Assembly: GCF_900129025.1 (NCBI RefSeq)
Contig: NZ_FQUM01000001.1
Location: 682,001 to 746,000, forward strand
Source of the DNA: Mariniphaga anaerophila
GTDB lineage: Bacteria; Bacteroidota; Bacteroidia; Bacteroidales; Prolixibacteraceae
Reading direction: 5' to 3'
DNA: 64,000 nucleotides
Positions 9,336 through 17,566 of the stretch are shown piece after piece. Both the position numbers and the translations under genes were made by a program. Each line of letters starts with the position of its first letter. Positions within the stretch are counted from its first letter, which is position 1. A model generated the notes under the pieces. It did no database searches. It had not been told where the DNA came from and saw nothing but the letters and a program-made list of their open reading frames with translations.

Positions 9336-10602
9336 AACACTCCTGAAACCGGAACAAAAACAACAACTGAAAAAGTATGCAGTTTTTGTACTGATGTTCC
9401 TGGTTTTTGGAGGAAGCCTTTGGCTTATTTTTAAGCCCGATGGCAAAGAAAAAATAAAAGCTGTTAATGGCTTAAATACGGAATTGCCCTTACCACAGGA
9501 AGAGGGATTGCTAAAGGATAAAATTAGTGCTTTTGAACAGGCTACACTTTTCCAAGAAAAGCCGGTTCGTTCGTTGGAAGAATTTTCATCGTTGATTGAA
9601 AAGGAAGAAGAAACAAAAGTTGATTTACTTCCCTCGGCTATGGCGGAGGAAACGATTTCAAAAAAGTACTCCGCCAGTAAACAGCCAAGTCGGGCAATCC
9701 AAAGTTCCGCTTCGGCTTACAACAATATCAATAACACTTTGGGTAATTTTTATGATAATCCAAAAGCTAATCCTGAAAATGAAAAGTTAAAAGCTGAGTT
9801 GAAAGCACTAAAACAGCAATTGGCAGAAAAGCAAGAGGGCAACAGCATTGATGAGCAATTAATGCTAATGGAAAAATCGTACCAGATGGCGGCTAAGTAT
9901 ATGCCTAAATCCAATCAATCCAACACTTCACCAGTTGAAGTAAAAAAGGTTCCAGATACTGAGAAAAAGCAACAGAAAACGATTGCTCAAACCGTTGTGG
10001 CTACTTCGGAAAGAAATACATCGGCTTTACACCAGACCATTAGTGATTCTGCCTTTTTAAAGCAGGTTTCACAACCACGTAATTACTCATTTATTTCGCC
10101 AAATGGACAGAACGTGACCAAAGACCGAAACACAATTGAGGCTTGTGTTAATACAACCCAGAAGTTGATTAACGGACAAAATGTGCAACTACGTTTACTA
10201 GAGTCAGTTGAAACAAATGGAATGCATTTTCCAGAAAACTCGTTGATTACAGGTATAGCTCAGATTCAGGGTGAACGTTTACGTATTTTCATCAATTCAT
10301 TGGAACAAAATGGAAGCATAATTCCGGTACAGCTAACCGCTTATGATACCGACGGTCAATTGGGCTTGTTTATTCCCGGCTCAGTTGAGGTAAATGCCCT
10401 AAAAGAAATAACCGCTACGATGGGGCGTGATGCCGGAACAAGCATAAGCATTAACCAGGGCACAACTGCTGCCGAGCAATTGGCTGCTGATGTTGGCCGG
10501 AGTTTTATTCAGGGAACATCTCAGTATGTTTCCAAGAAGCTGCGAACCTCAAAAGTTACCCTCAAAGCCGGGCATCGGATTTTATTGATGCCTGCAAATT
10601 AA
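9319..10602 (+). CDS. traM: TraM, conjugative transposon protein (VirB10-like)
   Basis: A 427-residue protein with a membrane helix at ~22-40, a long variable low-complexity and coiled-coil periplasmic linker (~50-230, including a KLKAELKALKQQLAEKQ heptad region), and a conserved C-terminal beta-rich domain from ~255 (IEACVNTTQKLINGQNVQLRLLE) to the end. This is the VirB10-like protein that spans the periplasm and connects ATPase energy to the outer-membrane part. The C-terminal domain is complete. Confidence 0.9.
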   Translation: MDTNNKTLLKPEQKQQLKKYAVFVLMFLVFGGSLWLIFKPDGKEKIKAVNGLNTELPLPQEEGLLKDKISAFEQATLFQEKPVRSLEEFSSLIEKEEETKVDLLPSAMAEETISKKYSASKQPSRAIQSSASAYNNINNTLGNFYDNPKANPENEKLKAELKALKQQLAEKQEGNSIDEQLMLMEKSYQMAAKYMPKSNQSNTSPVEVKKVPDTEKKQQKTIAQTVVATSERNTSALHQTISDSAFLKQVSQPRNYSFISPNGQNVTKDRNTIEACVNTTQKLINGQNVQLRLLESVETNGMHFPENSLITGIAQIQGERLRIFINSLEQNGSIIPVQLTAYDTDGQLGLFIPGSVEVNALKEITATMGRDAGTSISINQGTTAAEQLAADVGRSFIQGTSQYVSKKLRTSKVTLKAGHRILLMPAN

Positions 10603-10632
10603 AATCAATACATTCATTTAAAATCAATTGTC

Positions 10633-11514
10633 ATGAAACAATTATTATCAATAATATTAGTGTTAAACTCCTTTGTTCTTATTGCACAAAACCAATACAC
10701 CAGGGTAATTTCCAAAGACCGAGTAATCTCATCATACCACATTGAAGTAACCTACGATAAAACTGTACATATCCTTTTCCCTTCTGCTATTACCTACATC
10801 GACCTTGGCTCGTCCAATATTATTGCAGGGAAAGCTGATGGTGCAGAGAATGTTGTTCGGGTAAAAGCATCGGTCAGGGATTTTAAAGATGAAACCAATT
10901 TTTCGGTGATTACCGATGAGGGCAGTTTTTATTCGTTTATTGTAAACTACTCGGATAAGCCAACAAAGCTAAACATTGAAATGAAAGATTTCCTGCATGA
11001 GCACAAGCTGGGCAATCAGCCTGAAAACTCTATGGAGATTTTCCTGTCTGATTTGGGAAATGCAACGCCACAAATCATTGAATTAGCCATGGGAAAAATT
11101 TACAAAACCAAACGAAAACAAATTAAAAACATAAACAGCAAGCAGTTTGGTATTGAGTTTTCGTTAAACGGAATTTACAGTCAAGATGGACTTTTATATT
11201 TTCAAGTTGAGTTGGAAAACACCTCCGATATTCCTTTTGAAATTGACTTCCTAACCTTTAAAATTGTAGATAAGAAAGTAGCTAAAAGAACAGCCATTCA
11301 GGAGACAATAATTAAACCCGTTTGGGCTTTTAATTACCTGACTTCAATTGATGGCAACTCTGTTGAATCAAGCGTTTTTGCATTTGAATCGTTTACCATC
11401 CCTGATAAAAAACAGTTGGTGATGGAACTGTTTGAGAAGAACGGAGGGAGGCATCAGCGGTTTGTGGTTAGAAATGGGGATTTGATAAAGGCGAAGCCTG
11501 TAAAGGATTTATAA
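10633..11514 (+). CDS. traN: TraN, conjugative transposon protein (DUF4138, VirB9-like)
   Basis: A 293-residue protein with a signal peptide (MKQLLSIILVLNSFVLIAQ) and a beta-rich body typical of TraN/DUF4138, including KTVHILFPSAITYIDLG near residue 40. TraN works with TraM in the outer-membrane core of the secretion system. It is the last tra gene visible; a strong terminator follows 21 bp after the stop. The usual downstream genes traO, traP and traQ are not found. Confidence 0.9.
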   Translation: MKQLLSIILVLNSFVLIAQNQYTRVISKDRVISSYHIEVTYDKTVHILFPSAITYIDLGSSNIIAGKADGAENVVRVKASVRDFKDETNFSVITDEGSFYSFIVNYSDKPTKLNIEMKDFLHEHKLGNQPENSMEIFLSDLGNATPQIIELAMGKIYKTKRKQIKNINSKQFGIEFSLNGIYSQDGLLYFQVELENTSDIPFEIDFLTFKIVDKKVAKRTAIQETIIKPVWAFNYLTSIDGNSVESSVFAFESFTIPDKKQLVMELFEKNGGRHQRFVVRNGDLIKAKPVKDL

Positions 11515-11535
11515 ATACCTATTATTAAGATGATA

Positions 11536-11579
11536 AAAAACAAAGAAAGGCAGCTCATAAATTGCCTTTCTTTGTTTTT
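11536..11579. terminator. Bidirectional terminator after traN
   Basis: A 17-bp perfect inverted repeat (11536-11552 and 11563-11579) with stem AAAAACAAAGAAAGGCA and a 10-nt loop. A-rich and T-rich flanks let it stop transcription from traN on the plus strand and from the small genes on the minus strand. Confidence 0.85.
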
Positions 11580-11593
11580 ATATGGTCAGTGGT

Positions 11594-11818
11594 TTACAAT
11601 GACATCAAACCAAAAAACATAGCAAGCGTTACGGCAATCACTATAACAATTCCAAGGATTACAACAATCATATTTTTTGCAAATTCAATCAGGAACATAA
11701 TTCCCAAATAAGCCAGCAAACACCACCAAAAGCTTAATCCGGTAATATACGATGCCAGAGCAATTATGGTTAATCTAAAAATCCATCTCCAGGGTAATTT
11801 GTTAACTTTTTCTTTCAT
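11594..11818 (-). CDS. Small membrane protein of unknown function
   Basis: A 74-residue protein, nearly all hydrophobic after a basic N-terminus (MKEKVNKLPWRWIFR), with about three membrane helices (~16-33, ~36-50, ~50-72). It overlaps the upstream 133-residue gene by 17 bp, so the two are probably co-transcribed. No family is recognised. It occupies the place where traO-Q would be expected, so it may be element cargo. Confidence 0.6.
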   Translation of the reverse strand: MKEKVNKLPWRWIFRLTIIALASYITGLSFWWCLLAYLGIMFLIEFAKNMIVVILGIVIVIAVTLAMFFGLMSL

Positions 11819-12203
11819 TGGGGTAGTTTAAAAAAATTGATAATTGCGTTCCTCTTTGCAGTATACGGTTAGCTTCTTCAATTCGTTGCAAATAACCGTT
11901 TTCCCTAGCTGCATAAACAGCCATATCTTCAATGGTCGATTCGGGGTAATTCCCCAAAAACCAAGCCAAAGAATAAGGCATAATCCAATGCGACCGATAG
12001 ATGCTTTCTTTGGTATTCAACGCCTTAAACTCAAAATGATAAACAGGGGTATAAATCTTTGAAAGGTCAAGGTCGTTGTACTTTTCTTTATTTTCGATAC
12101 CAAAAGGTAAATATTTCACCTTACAATGGTATTCTATCAAATCATGTTTGTAAAGAAACGTGTGGTTTTTTCTCCAATTTGTATCTAATTGTCGTAGTTT
12201 CAT
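11802..12203 (-). CDS. Hypothetical protein, 133 residues
   Basis: A soluble protein without signal peptide or membrane segments, with many aromatic and charged residues (TPVYHFEFKALNTKES, SLAWFLGNYPESTIEDMAVYA). No family is recognised. It overlaps the downstream small membrane protein by 17 bp, suggesting a two-gene operon that converges on the tra terminator. Confidence 0.6.
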   Translation of the reverse strand: MKLRQLDTNWRKNHTFLYKHDLIEYHCKVKYLPFGIENKEKYNDLDLSKIYTPVYHFEFKALNTKESIYRSHWIMPYSLAWFLGNYPESTIEDMAVYAARENGYLQRIEEANRILQRGTQLSIFLNYPNERKS

Positions 12204-12348
12204 GGCTATAAATTTGATTGTTTTTCAACTCACTTATGCGGATTCCGGAGGAGAGTGAGTTTTGTTTTTCGTTAGTCACTTTATTAAAGATTTTATTTGT
12301 ATTCTTCTTTTCCATATTCGTTTCATTTAAGATTATGCGTCTTTCCAT
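12142..12348 (-). CDS. Possible small hypothetical protein
   Basis: A 68-residue frame, basic and Asn/Lys-rich, that would overlap the 133-residue gene by 62 bp in another frame. The first ~45 residues lie in otherwise unassigned DNA and look peptide-like (MEKKNTNKIFNKVTNEKQN from an internal Met). It could be a short leader gene or a chance frame. No family recognised. Confidence 0.25.
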   Translation of the reverse strand: MERRIILNETNMEKKNTNKIFNKVTNEKQNSLSSGIRISELKNNQIYSHETTTIRYKLEKKPHVSLQT

Positions 12349-12404
12349 CGGGTCGGTCGTTGTTGTTTGGTGGCGTGTTTAAAACAGTGTTGGACGTGCA
12401 CGTT

Positions 12405-12455
12405 TTTTGCAGGAAATACCATCCGAGCATGCGAGGTTGGAGATTTCCTGCAAAA
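12405..12455. repeat. 13-bp perfect inverted repeat (stem-loop)
   Basis: Arms TTTTGCAGGAAAT (12405-12417) and ATTTCCTGCAAAA (12443-12455) enclose a 25-nt loop. There is no T-tract pattern typical of a terminator. It lies in a non-coding region between the small genes and the tandem repeats. Possible roles are the end of a former mobile element, a recombinase or relaxase site, or an RNA hairpin; the sequence does not decide. Confidence 0.6.
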
Positions 12456-12643
12456 CCGCAGGCTTGAACTTGCAGGCTCCAAAAACACGAAATTTCCTTT
12501 GCCAACCAACAACAATGCCCGACCGGAAAGCACATTCTTAAATTGGAAATGAGGGAAAGAAGAATCGATAAAATGAAGTCAATTGATAAAAACACTTTTT
12601 CCCAAAAAGTCATTATCCCATAAATCGTTAAAAGTAGCGCAAG

Positions 12644-13730
12644 CAAAAACAAGTATAAGGCTGAATTGGAATGTAGCGAGGTCTGAGAAAGCAGGGTGAG
12701 CAAAATAGAAAGACAGCCTGACTCTTGTGTGTGGTGCCAAAGGTTACTGAATGTAGGGAGTGCTCCGAACAAGGTCGGAAGAACTCGTGTAATGAAGTTA
12801 CTGTAGGCACAGGAACATTAACCTGAATTTTACCGCGCAGGCAAAAGGCAAATGTATCCCTGAAATAAATTGCACGGGATTCGTTTGCCGCACGATGCCA
12901 AAGGCTTTTCAAATGAGCAGTTTCAAAGGTAACGGAACTGCGAAGCAAGAGCAGTGTTTGCGACTGCGATTTGAGAAATGCCGGGGCATGGGAACTGTAA
13001 ACAAAAAATATTTCGTGAGGTGGAAAAAACAAGTGTTGACTTGAATGTACGGTGGCGATAGCTCACAAGGAAATGAAAGTCTACTCTTGTGTGCGGTGCT
13101 GTAGGTTACTGAATGCAGGGAGTGTTCCGAATGTGGTCGAAAGAACTCGTGGAATGAAGTTACCGTAGGCACTGGAACATTAATATGAACTGTAGAGAGC
13201 CGGCAAAAGGCAAATGTATCACTGGAATAAAATGTAAGAGGTTTTTTTGCCGGGCGATGCCAAAGGCTTTTCAATTGAGTATTTTCAATCCATGGAAAAA
13301 CTGCGAATAATGAGCAGCGGTGTGATCGGAAATGCAACTTGAAAAATGCCGGGGCATGGGAACTTTTATCAAAAAAATTAACTGCATTGACAAAAACAAG
13401 TGTGGAATTGAATGTACTATGGCGAAGCTCAAAAGGGAATGAAAGCCCGCTCTAGTGCGCGGTGCCGGAGGTTACTGAATGTAGGGAGAATTCCGAATAC
13501 GGTCGGAAGAAATCGTGGAATGAAGTTACCGCAAGCATAGGAATATTAACCGGAATTTTACGTACGCTGGCAAAAGGCAAATGTGTCCCTGAAATAAAAT
13601 GTAAGGGATTCTTTTGCCGTGCGATGCCAAAGGCTTTTCGATTGAGTATTTTTAATCCACCGGAGAACTGGGAATCATGAGCAGCGGTGTGATTAAAAAT
13701 GCGATTTGAGAACTGCTGTGGCTGAACTTA
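12644..13730. repeat. Three imperfect ~365-bp tandem repeats, probably structured non-coding RNA/DNA
   Basis: The anchor GGTTACTGAATG recurs at 12742, 13104 and 13470 (periods 362 and 366), with long matches around it: CTCTTGTGTG, GGAATGAAGTTACCG, GGCAAAAGGCAAATGT, CGATGCCAAAGGCTTTTC and AATGCCGGGGCATGGGAAC. The copies differ by substitutions and small indels. Each copy can fold a hairpin with GGCAAAA pairing TTTGCC and an inner TCCC/GGGA pairing. In copy 2 the outer stem is extended to CCGGCAAAA/TTTTGCCGG. Minus-strand frames exist but switch frame between copies because 362 is not a multiple of 3, so coding is unlikely. No known element or RNA family is recognised. Confidence 0.75.
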
Positions 13731-13972
13731 TAGAGAACCACATATACTCATCCTAACCTAAGAATAAGTATTCTAAAAAAAATCAACCTACCTAACACAT
13801 TAATCTTAATTATAGGATACATGCACTACTATTACATACTGCGTATATTCTCAGTGAATTCAAAAAGAATCTTATCCACAAAATAATATGAAAGCCCAAT
13901 CCTTCGACTGGGCTCTTAACTTAAACTTACTAAAATCAAAAAACTACACATTTTTTAAACAACACACTAATT
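13731..13972. other. Intergenic region between repeats and the arabinose operon
   Basis: AT-rich DNA with no supported gene. It contains the probable operon terminator at 13893-13914 and nothing else recognisable. Confidence 0.5.
13893..13914 (-). terminator. Probable terminator of the arabinose operon
   Basis: Stem AGCCCA (13893-13898) with TGGGCT (13909-13914); on the minus strand the hairpin is followed by TTCATATTATTTT. It lies 58 bp beyond the galM stop. The stem is short and the T-tract broken, so moderate confidence. Confidence 0.5.
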
Positions 13973-15091
13973 TCAACTGCTTGAGAACTTGTAAATGCAT
14001 ACTGAGTAATATTGTTCACCCTGATCAAGAATAACGCAAGGGAAATCGGGTTTATTTGGGCTATCAGGAAAATGTTGTGTTTCCAAACAAAATGCATTCC
14101 TGTGTCCAATACCAATACTGTTCTTACCAATATCGTTTCCATTCAAGAAATTTCCACCGTAAAATTGTACACCTGGTTCGTTTGTAAATACTTCCATTAC
14201 CCTACCTGATTCAGGATCAATTACCTTGGCTGCTAGAATCGTAACATTATTAGACGTATTTAGCACCCAGTTGTGATCGTAACCATTTCCAAACCGTAAT
14301 TGTTCGTGAGGATCATCCACTCGCTGAGCAATTCTTGTAGCTTTCCTAAAATCGAACGGAGTATCTTCAACCAGGTTCAATCTACCTGTCGGAATTAATC
14401 CAGCATCAACAGGGGTATAATAGTCCGCATTTATCTGCATGACATGATTATTGATTGTGGAAGCTCCAGCATCTTTCAAATTGAAGTAGGTATGATTGGT
14501 CAAGTTTAGTACCGTCTTTTTATCAGAAGTAGCAAAATATTCTATCTTAAGTTCGTTTTCCGGAGTCAATTGATACTTTATTTTGACGTTAATGGTTCCT
14601 GGATAGCCGCATTCCATATCCGCCGAAACATAACTAAAGGTGATTTCCGTTTTGCTAGAACTTTCCACATTCCAAATTTGTCGATGAAAACCATTACCAC
14701 CACCGTGTAAATGATTCTCCCCATTATTCTTTTCCAGTTTATAATCTATGCCATCAATTTCAAAAGTTGCGTTTCCAATCCGATTACCATATCGACCTAT
14801 GGTAGCTCCAAAATAATTCTCTTTCTTCTCTACAAAATCTTTCCCAGTGCCATAACCAGCAACAACATCAGCAAACTTCCCATTTCTATCAGGAGTATAA
14901 AGGCTAACCACCCTTGCTCCGAAGTTTGTTAATTGACACACTAATCCATTTTCGTTCTCGAGATTAAAAATCTCGATTTTATTTCCAAGATAGGAAAATT
15001 TAAAATCGTCAGCAGAAATTACAGTCAAATCATTCTTTGATGAACACGCTGCAAAAACAACAATCACTGCTAGATATATTAAGTTCTTCAT
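13973..15091 (-). CDS. galM: Aldose 1-epimerase (mutarotase), exported lipoprotein
   Basis: A 372-residue GalM-family protein that interconverts alpha and beta anomers of aldoses. It has a lipoprotein signal (VVFAACSS, lipidation Cys16), so it acts in the periplasm. Family motifs are visible: NFGARVVSLYTPDRNG, the GNRIGNATF segment, ENHLHGG with the substrate-binding His, and the C-terminal NAFCLETQHFPDSPN containing the catalytic Glu. It is the last gene of the arabinose operon, 78 bp after araB, and probably prepares extracellular arabinose for uptake by the symporter. Confidence 0.92.
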   Translation of the reverse strand: MKNLIYLAVIVVFAACSSKNDLTVISADDFKFSYLGNKIEIFNLENENGLVCQLTNFGARVVSLYTPDRNGKFADVVAGYGTGKDFVEKKENYFGATIGRYGNRIGNATFEIDGIDYKLEKNNGENHLHGGGNGFHRQIWNVESSSKTEITFSYVSADMECGYPGTINVKIKYQLTPENELKIEYFATSDKKTVLNLTNHTYFNLKDAGASTINNHVMQINADYYTPVDAGLIPTGRLNLVEDTPFDFRKATRIAQRVDDPHEQLRFGNGYDHNWVLNTSNNVTILAAKVIDPESGRVMEVFTNEPGVQFYGGNFLNGNDIGKNSIGIGHRNAFCLETQHFPDSPNKPDFPCVILDQGEQYYSVCIYKFSSS

Positions 15092-15169
15092 TTTATGATG
15101 TTTTTAGTTTTTACTTACAACCGGAATCCCTGCCTGTATAACGAGTATTCCACCATTAAAATTATCAAA

Positions 15170-16837
15170 CTATGTATGTTGCCCCTCAACAAGGCCCCCA
15201 AACCTCTTATATTTATCGTAAATTTCTTTGTATTTTTCTACATTCTCAGGAATTGGATGGTATTCCATTTCGAAACCACCACCCATTTTTTCCTGAGCCT
15301 GTCCTATATTATCATAAACACTGGCAGCTACAGCAGCAGCCATTGCTGTTCCTAAGGCGCACGCCTGTTCCGAACGTGCAACTTTAACCGGCATTCCTAA
15401 AACATCAGCAACGATTTGCATAACTAATTTCGACTTTTTTGCCACGCCACCTAGTGCTATTACTCCATCAATACGAATACCTTCCGAAATAAAGCGGTCG
15501 TTAATTGCTCTTGCTCCAAAAGCTGTTGCCTCTACCAGTGCACGGAAAATACGTGGAGCATCCGACCCCAAATTCAATCCCATGATAGCACCTTTTAATG
15601 CTTGGTTGGCATCGGGAGTGCGACGTCCGTTCATCCAATCTAGAGCAACAATTCCACTTTCTCCAATCGGAAGTTTTGCTGCCTCTTCGCTTAGTTTCGC
15701 AATTATTTTCCCAGAAGTCTCTTTTATCAATTTTTGTTTGGTGTTAGCATCTAATAATTCGCTCTCAGCCAGAATACTCTTTAACGGGAATTCCAACACT
15801 CTACGAAACCATGCATAAATATCGCCAAATGCCGATTGTCCGGCTTCCAATCCCATCATTCCCGGAACAATTGAGCCATCCACCTGACCACAAATACCCT
15901 TAACTAATTTATCGCCAACTTCTTCAAGCGGAGCAATTAACATATCGCAAGTTGAGGTTCCCATTACTTTCGACAAATGGTAAGGTTCAATTTGCGCACC
16001 AACGGCACCAAGGTGAGCATCGAAAGCTCCAACACCAATTACCACATCGGCAGAAAGGCCAAGTTTAGCTGCCCATTCCTCAGTTAAAGTTCCTGCTGAA
16101 ACATCACAAGTATAAGTTTCCTTAAATAAACGGTCCTTTAAGCCTGATAACAATGGGTCTAATTCAATTAAAAATTCTTCTGCTGGCAAACCACCAAAAG
16201 CTTCATGCCACATGGCTTTATGCCCGGCTGCACAACGACTTCGTTTTAATGTTTTAGGATTGGTATTTCCGGTAAGAATAGCTGAAATCCAATCGCAATG
16301 TTCTACCCATGAGTAGGCAGCACGATAAACACCGGCATCTTCGCGGGTAACATGTAAAAGCTTTGCCCAAAACCATTCCGATGAATAAACTCCACCCTCG
16401 TATTGAGTAAAGTCAACGTCCCATTTTTTTGACAGCACATTAATCTCTTCAGCTTCCTTAACCGCAGTATGGTCTTTCCAAAGTACAAACATGGCATTTG
16501 GATTTTCTTCAAATCCCGGAGTTAAGGAAAGTGGTGTACCTTTTTCATCAACTGCAACCGGAGTTGAGCCCGTAGTATCTACAGAGATTCCCACTACATT
16601 TTCAGCTACTCCTGCTGGTGCTTGCTTTAGTGCTTCTACAATTGTGTATTCCAAGCCTTCTAAATAATCTAAGGGGTGTTGACGGAATTGATTATTTGGA
16701 GCATCGCAATATTTACCTTCTTTCCAGCGTGGATACTCAAAAACAACGCTGGCAATTTCTTCTCCATTTTCGGTATTTACAATTAAAGAACGAACTGAGT
16801 CCGAACCATAATCTAATCCTATTGTATATTTTGACAT
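15170..16837 (-). CDS. araB: Ribulokinase
   Basis: A 555-residue FGGY-family sugar kinase. The N-terminal GLDYGSDSVRSLIVN phosphate-binding motif, DTTGSTPV and the C-terminal ALGGVAKKSKLVMQIVADV segment are typical of AraB. It phosphorylates L-ribulose to L-ribulose 5-phosphate in the cytoplasm. Length matches AraB (~560) rather than the shorter xylulokinases, and the araA/araD neighbours confirm the role. It starts 30 bp after araD. Confidence 0.94.
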   Translation of the reverse strand: MSKYTIGLDYGSDSVRSLIVNTENGEEIASVVFEYPRWKEGKYCDAPNNQFRQHPLDYLEGLEYTIVEALKQAPAGVAENVVGISVDTTGSTPVAVDEKGTPLSLTPGFEENPNAMFVLWKDHTAVKEAEEINVLSKKWDVDFTQYEGGVYSSEWFWAKLLHVTREDAGVYRAAYSWVEHCDWISAILTGNTNPKTLKRSRCAAGHKAMWHEAFGGLPAEEFLIELDPLLSGLKDRLFKETYTCDVSAGTLTEEWAAKLGLSADVVIGVGAFDAHLGAVGAQIEPYHLSKVMGTSTCDMLIAPLEEVGDKLVKGICGQVDGSIVPGMMGLEAGQSAFGDIYAWFRRVLEFPLKSILAESELLDANTKQKLIKETSGKIIAKLSEEAAKLPIGESGIVALDWMNGRRTPDANQALKGAIMGLNLGSDAPRIFRALVEATAFGARAINDRFISEGIRIDGVIALGGVAKKSKLVMQIVADVLGMPVKVARSEQACALGTAMAAAVAASVYDNIGQAQEKMGGGFEMEYHPIPENVEKYKEIYDKYKRFGGLVEGQHT

Positions 16838-16867
16838 TTTAATATTCTATTGATTAATTATTATTGA

Positions 16868-17554
16868 TTATTTCTGTCCATAATAAGCATCTTTTCCATG
16901 CTTTCGGTTATAGTGCTTATCCAACAAATACTGGTCGATTTCAGCTTGCGGATTTAACTGTAAGGAAGCCGAAGCCATTTTAGCCACCTCTTCCAAAACT
17001 TTGGCATTATGAACCGCGTTGTTAGCATCGGTTCCCCAGGAAAAAGGTCCGTGGTTATTAATTATTACCCCCGGTACAGCATTAGCATCTAATTCAGCAA
17101 AAGTTTCAACAATTACATTTCCGGTTTCAACCTCGTAATTGTTTTTTACTTCTTTCGAAGTTAATTTTCGCGTACAAGGAATATTTCCATAAAAATAGTC
17201 GGCATGTGTTGTGCCCAAAGCAGGAATACTTTTACCTGCCTGAGCCCAACTTGTTGCCCACGTAGAATGCGTGTGTACCACTCCCCCAATATTTTCGAAA
17301 GCCTTGTATAAAACCAAGTGTGTCGGTGTATCGCTCGATGGGTTCAAGTCGCCCTCAACAACATTTCCATTCAAGTCAACAACCACCATATCGCTGGCTT
17401 TCATATCGTCGTATGAAACGCCGCTGGGTTTAATTACTACCAGTCCTTTATCACGGTCGATGGCACTTACGTTTCCCCAGGTAAAAACTACAAGGTCAAG
17501 CTTCACTAGGTCAAGGTTGGCTTCAAATACTTTTTCCTTTAATTCTTCTAACAT
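16868..17554 (-). CDS. araD: L-ribulose-5-phosphate 4-epimerase
   Basis: A 228-residue class II aldolase/epimerase that converts L-ribulose 5-phosphate to D-xylulose 5-phosphate, feeding the pentose phosphate pathway. Zinc-ligand motif [10 protein letters not shown] is near residue 95, with [11 protein letters not shown] and [10 protein letters not shown] further along. Size is as expected (~230). It is placed between the symporter and araB, 12 bp after the symporter stop. Confidence 0.95.
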   Translation of the reverse strand: MLEELKEKVFEANLDLVKLDLVVFTWGNVSAIDRDKGLVVIKPSGVSYDDMKASDMVVVDLNGNVVEGDLNPSSDTPTHLVLYKAFENIGGVVHTHSTWATSWAQAGKSIPALGTTHADYFYGNIPCTRKLTSKEVKNNYEVETGNVIVETFAELDANAVPGVIINNHGPFSWGTDANNAVHNAKVLEEVAKMASASLQLNPQAEIDQYLLDKHYNRKHGKDAYYGQK

Positions 17555-17566
17555 CTCTCAACTATT

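Noticed and set aside
12628-13337. Overlapping minus-strand frames (12628-13032, 12909-13337) with similar translated segments
   Set aside because: They lie in the tandem repeats; the similarity comes from DNA repetition, and the frame changes between copies. No start or codon pattern supports them.
12644-13730. CRISPR array
   Set aside because: Only three copies of a ~365-bp unit, with no short direct repeats and spacers and no cas genes.
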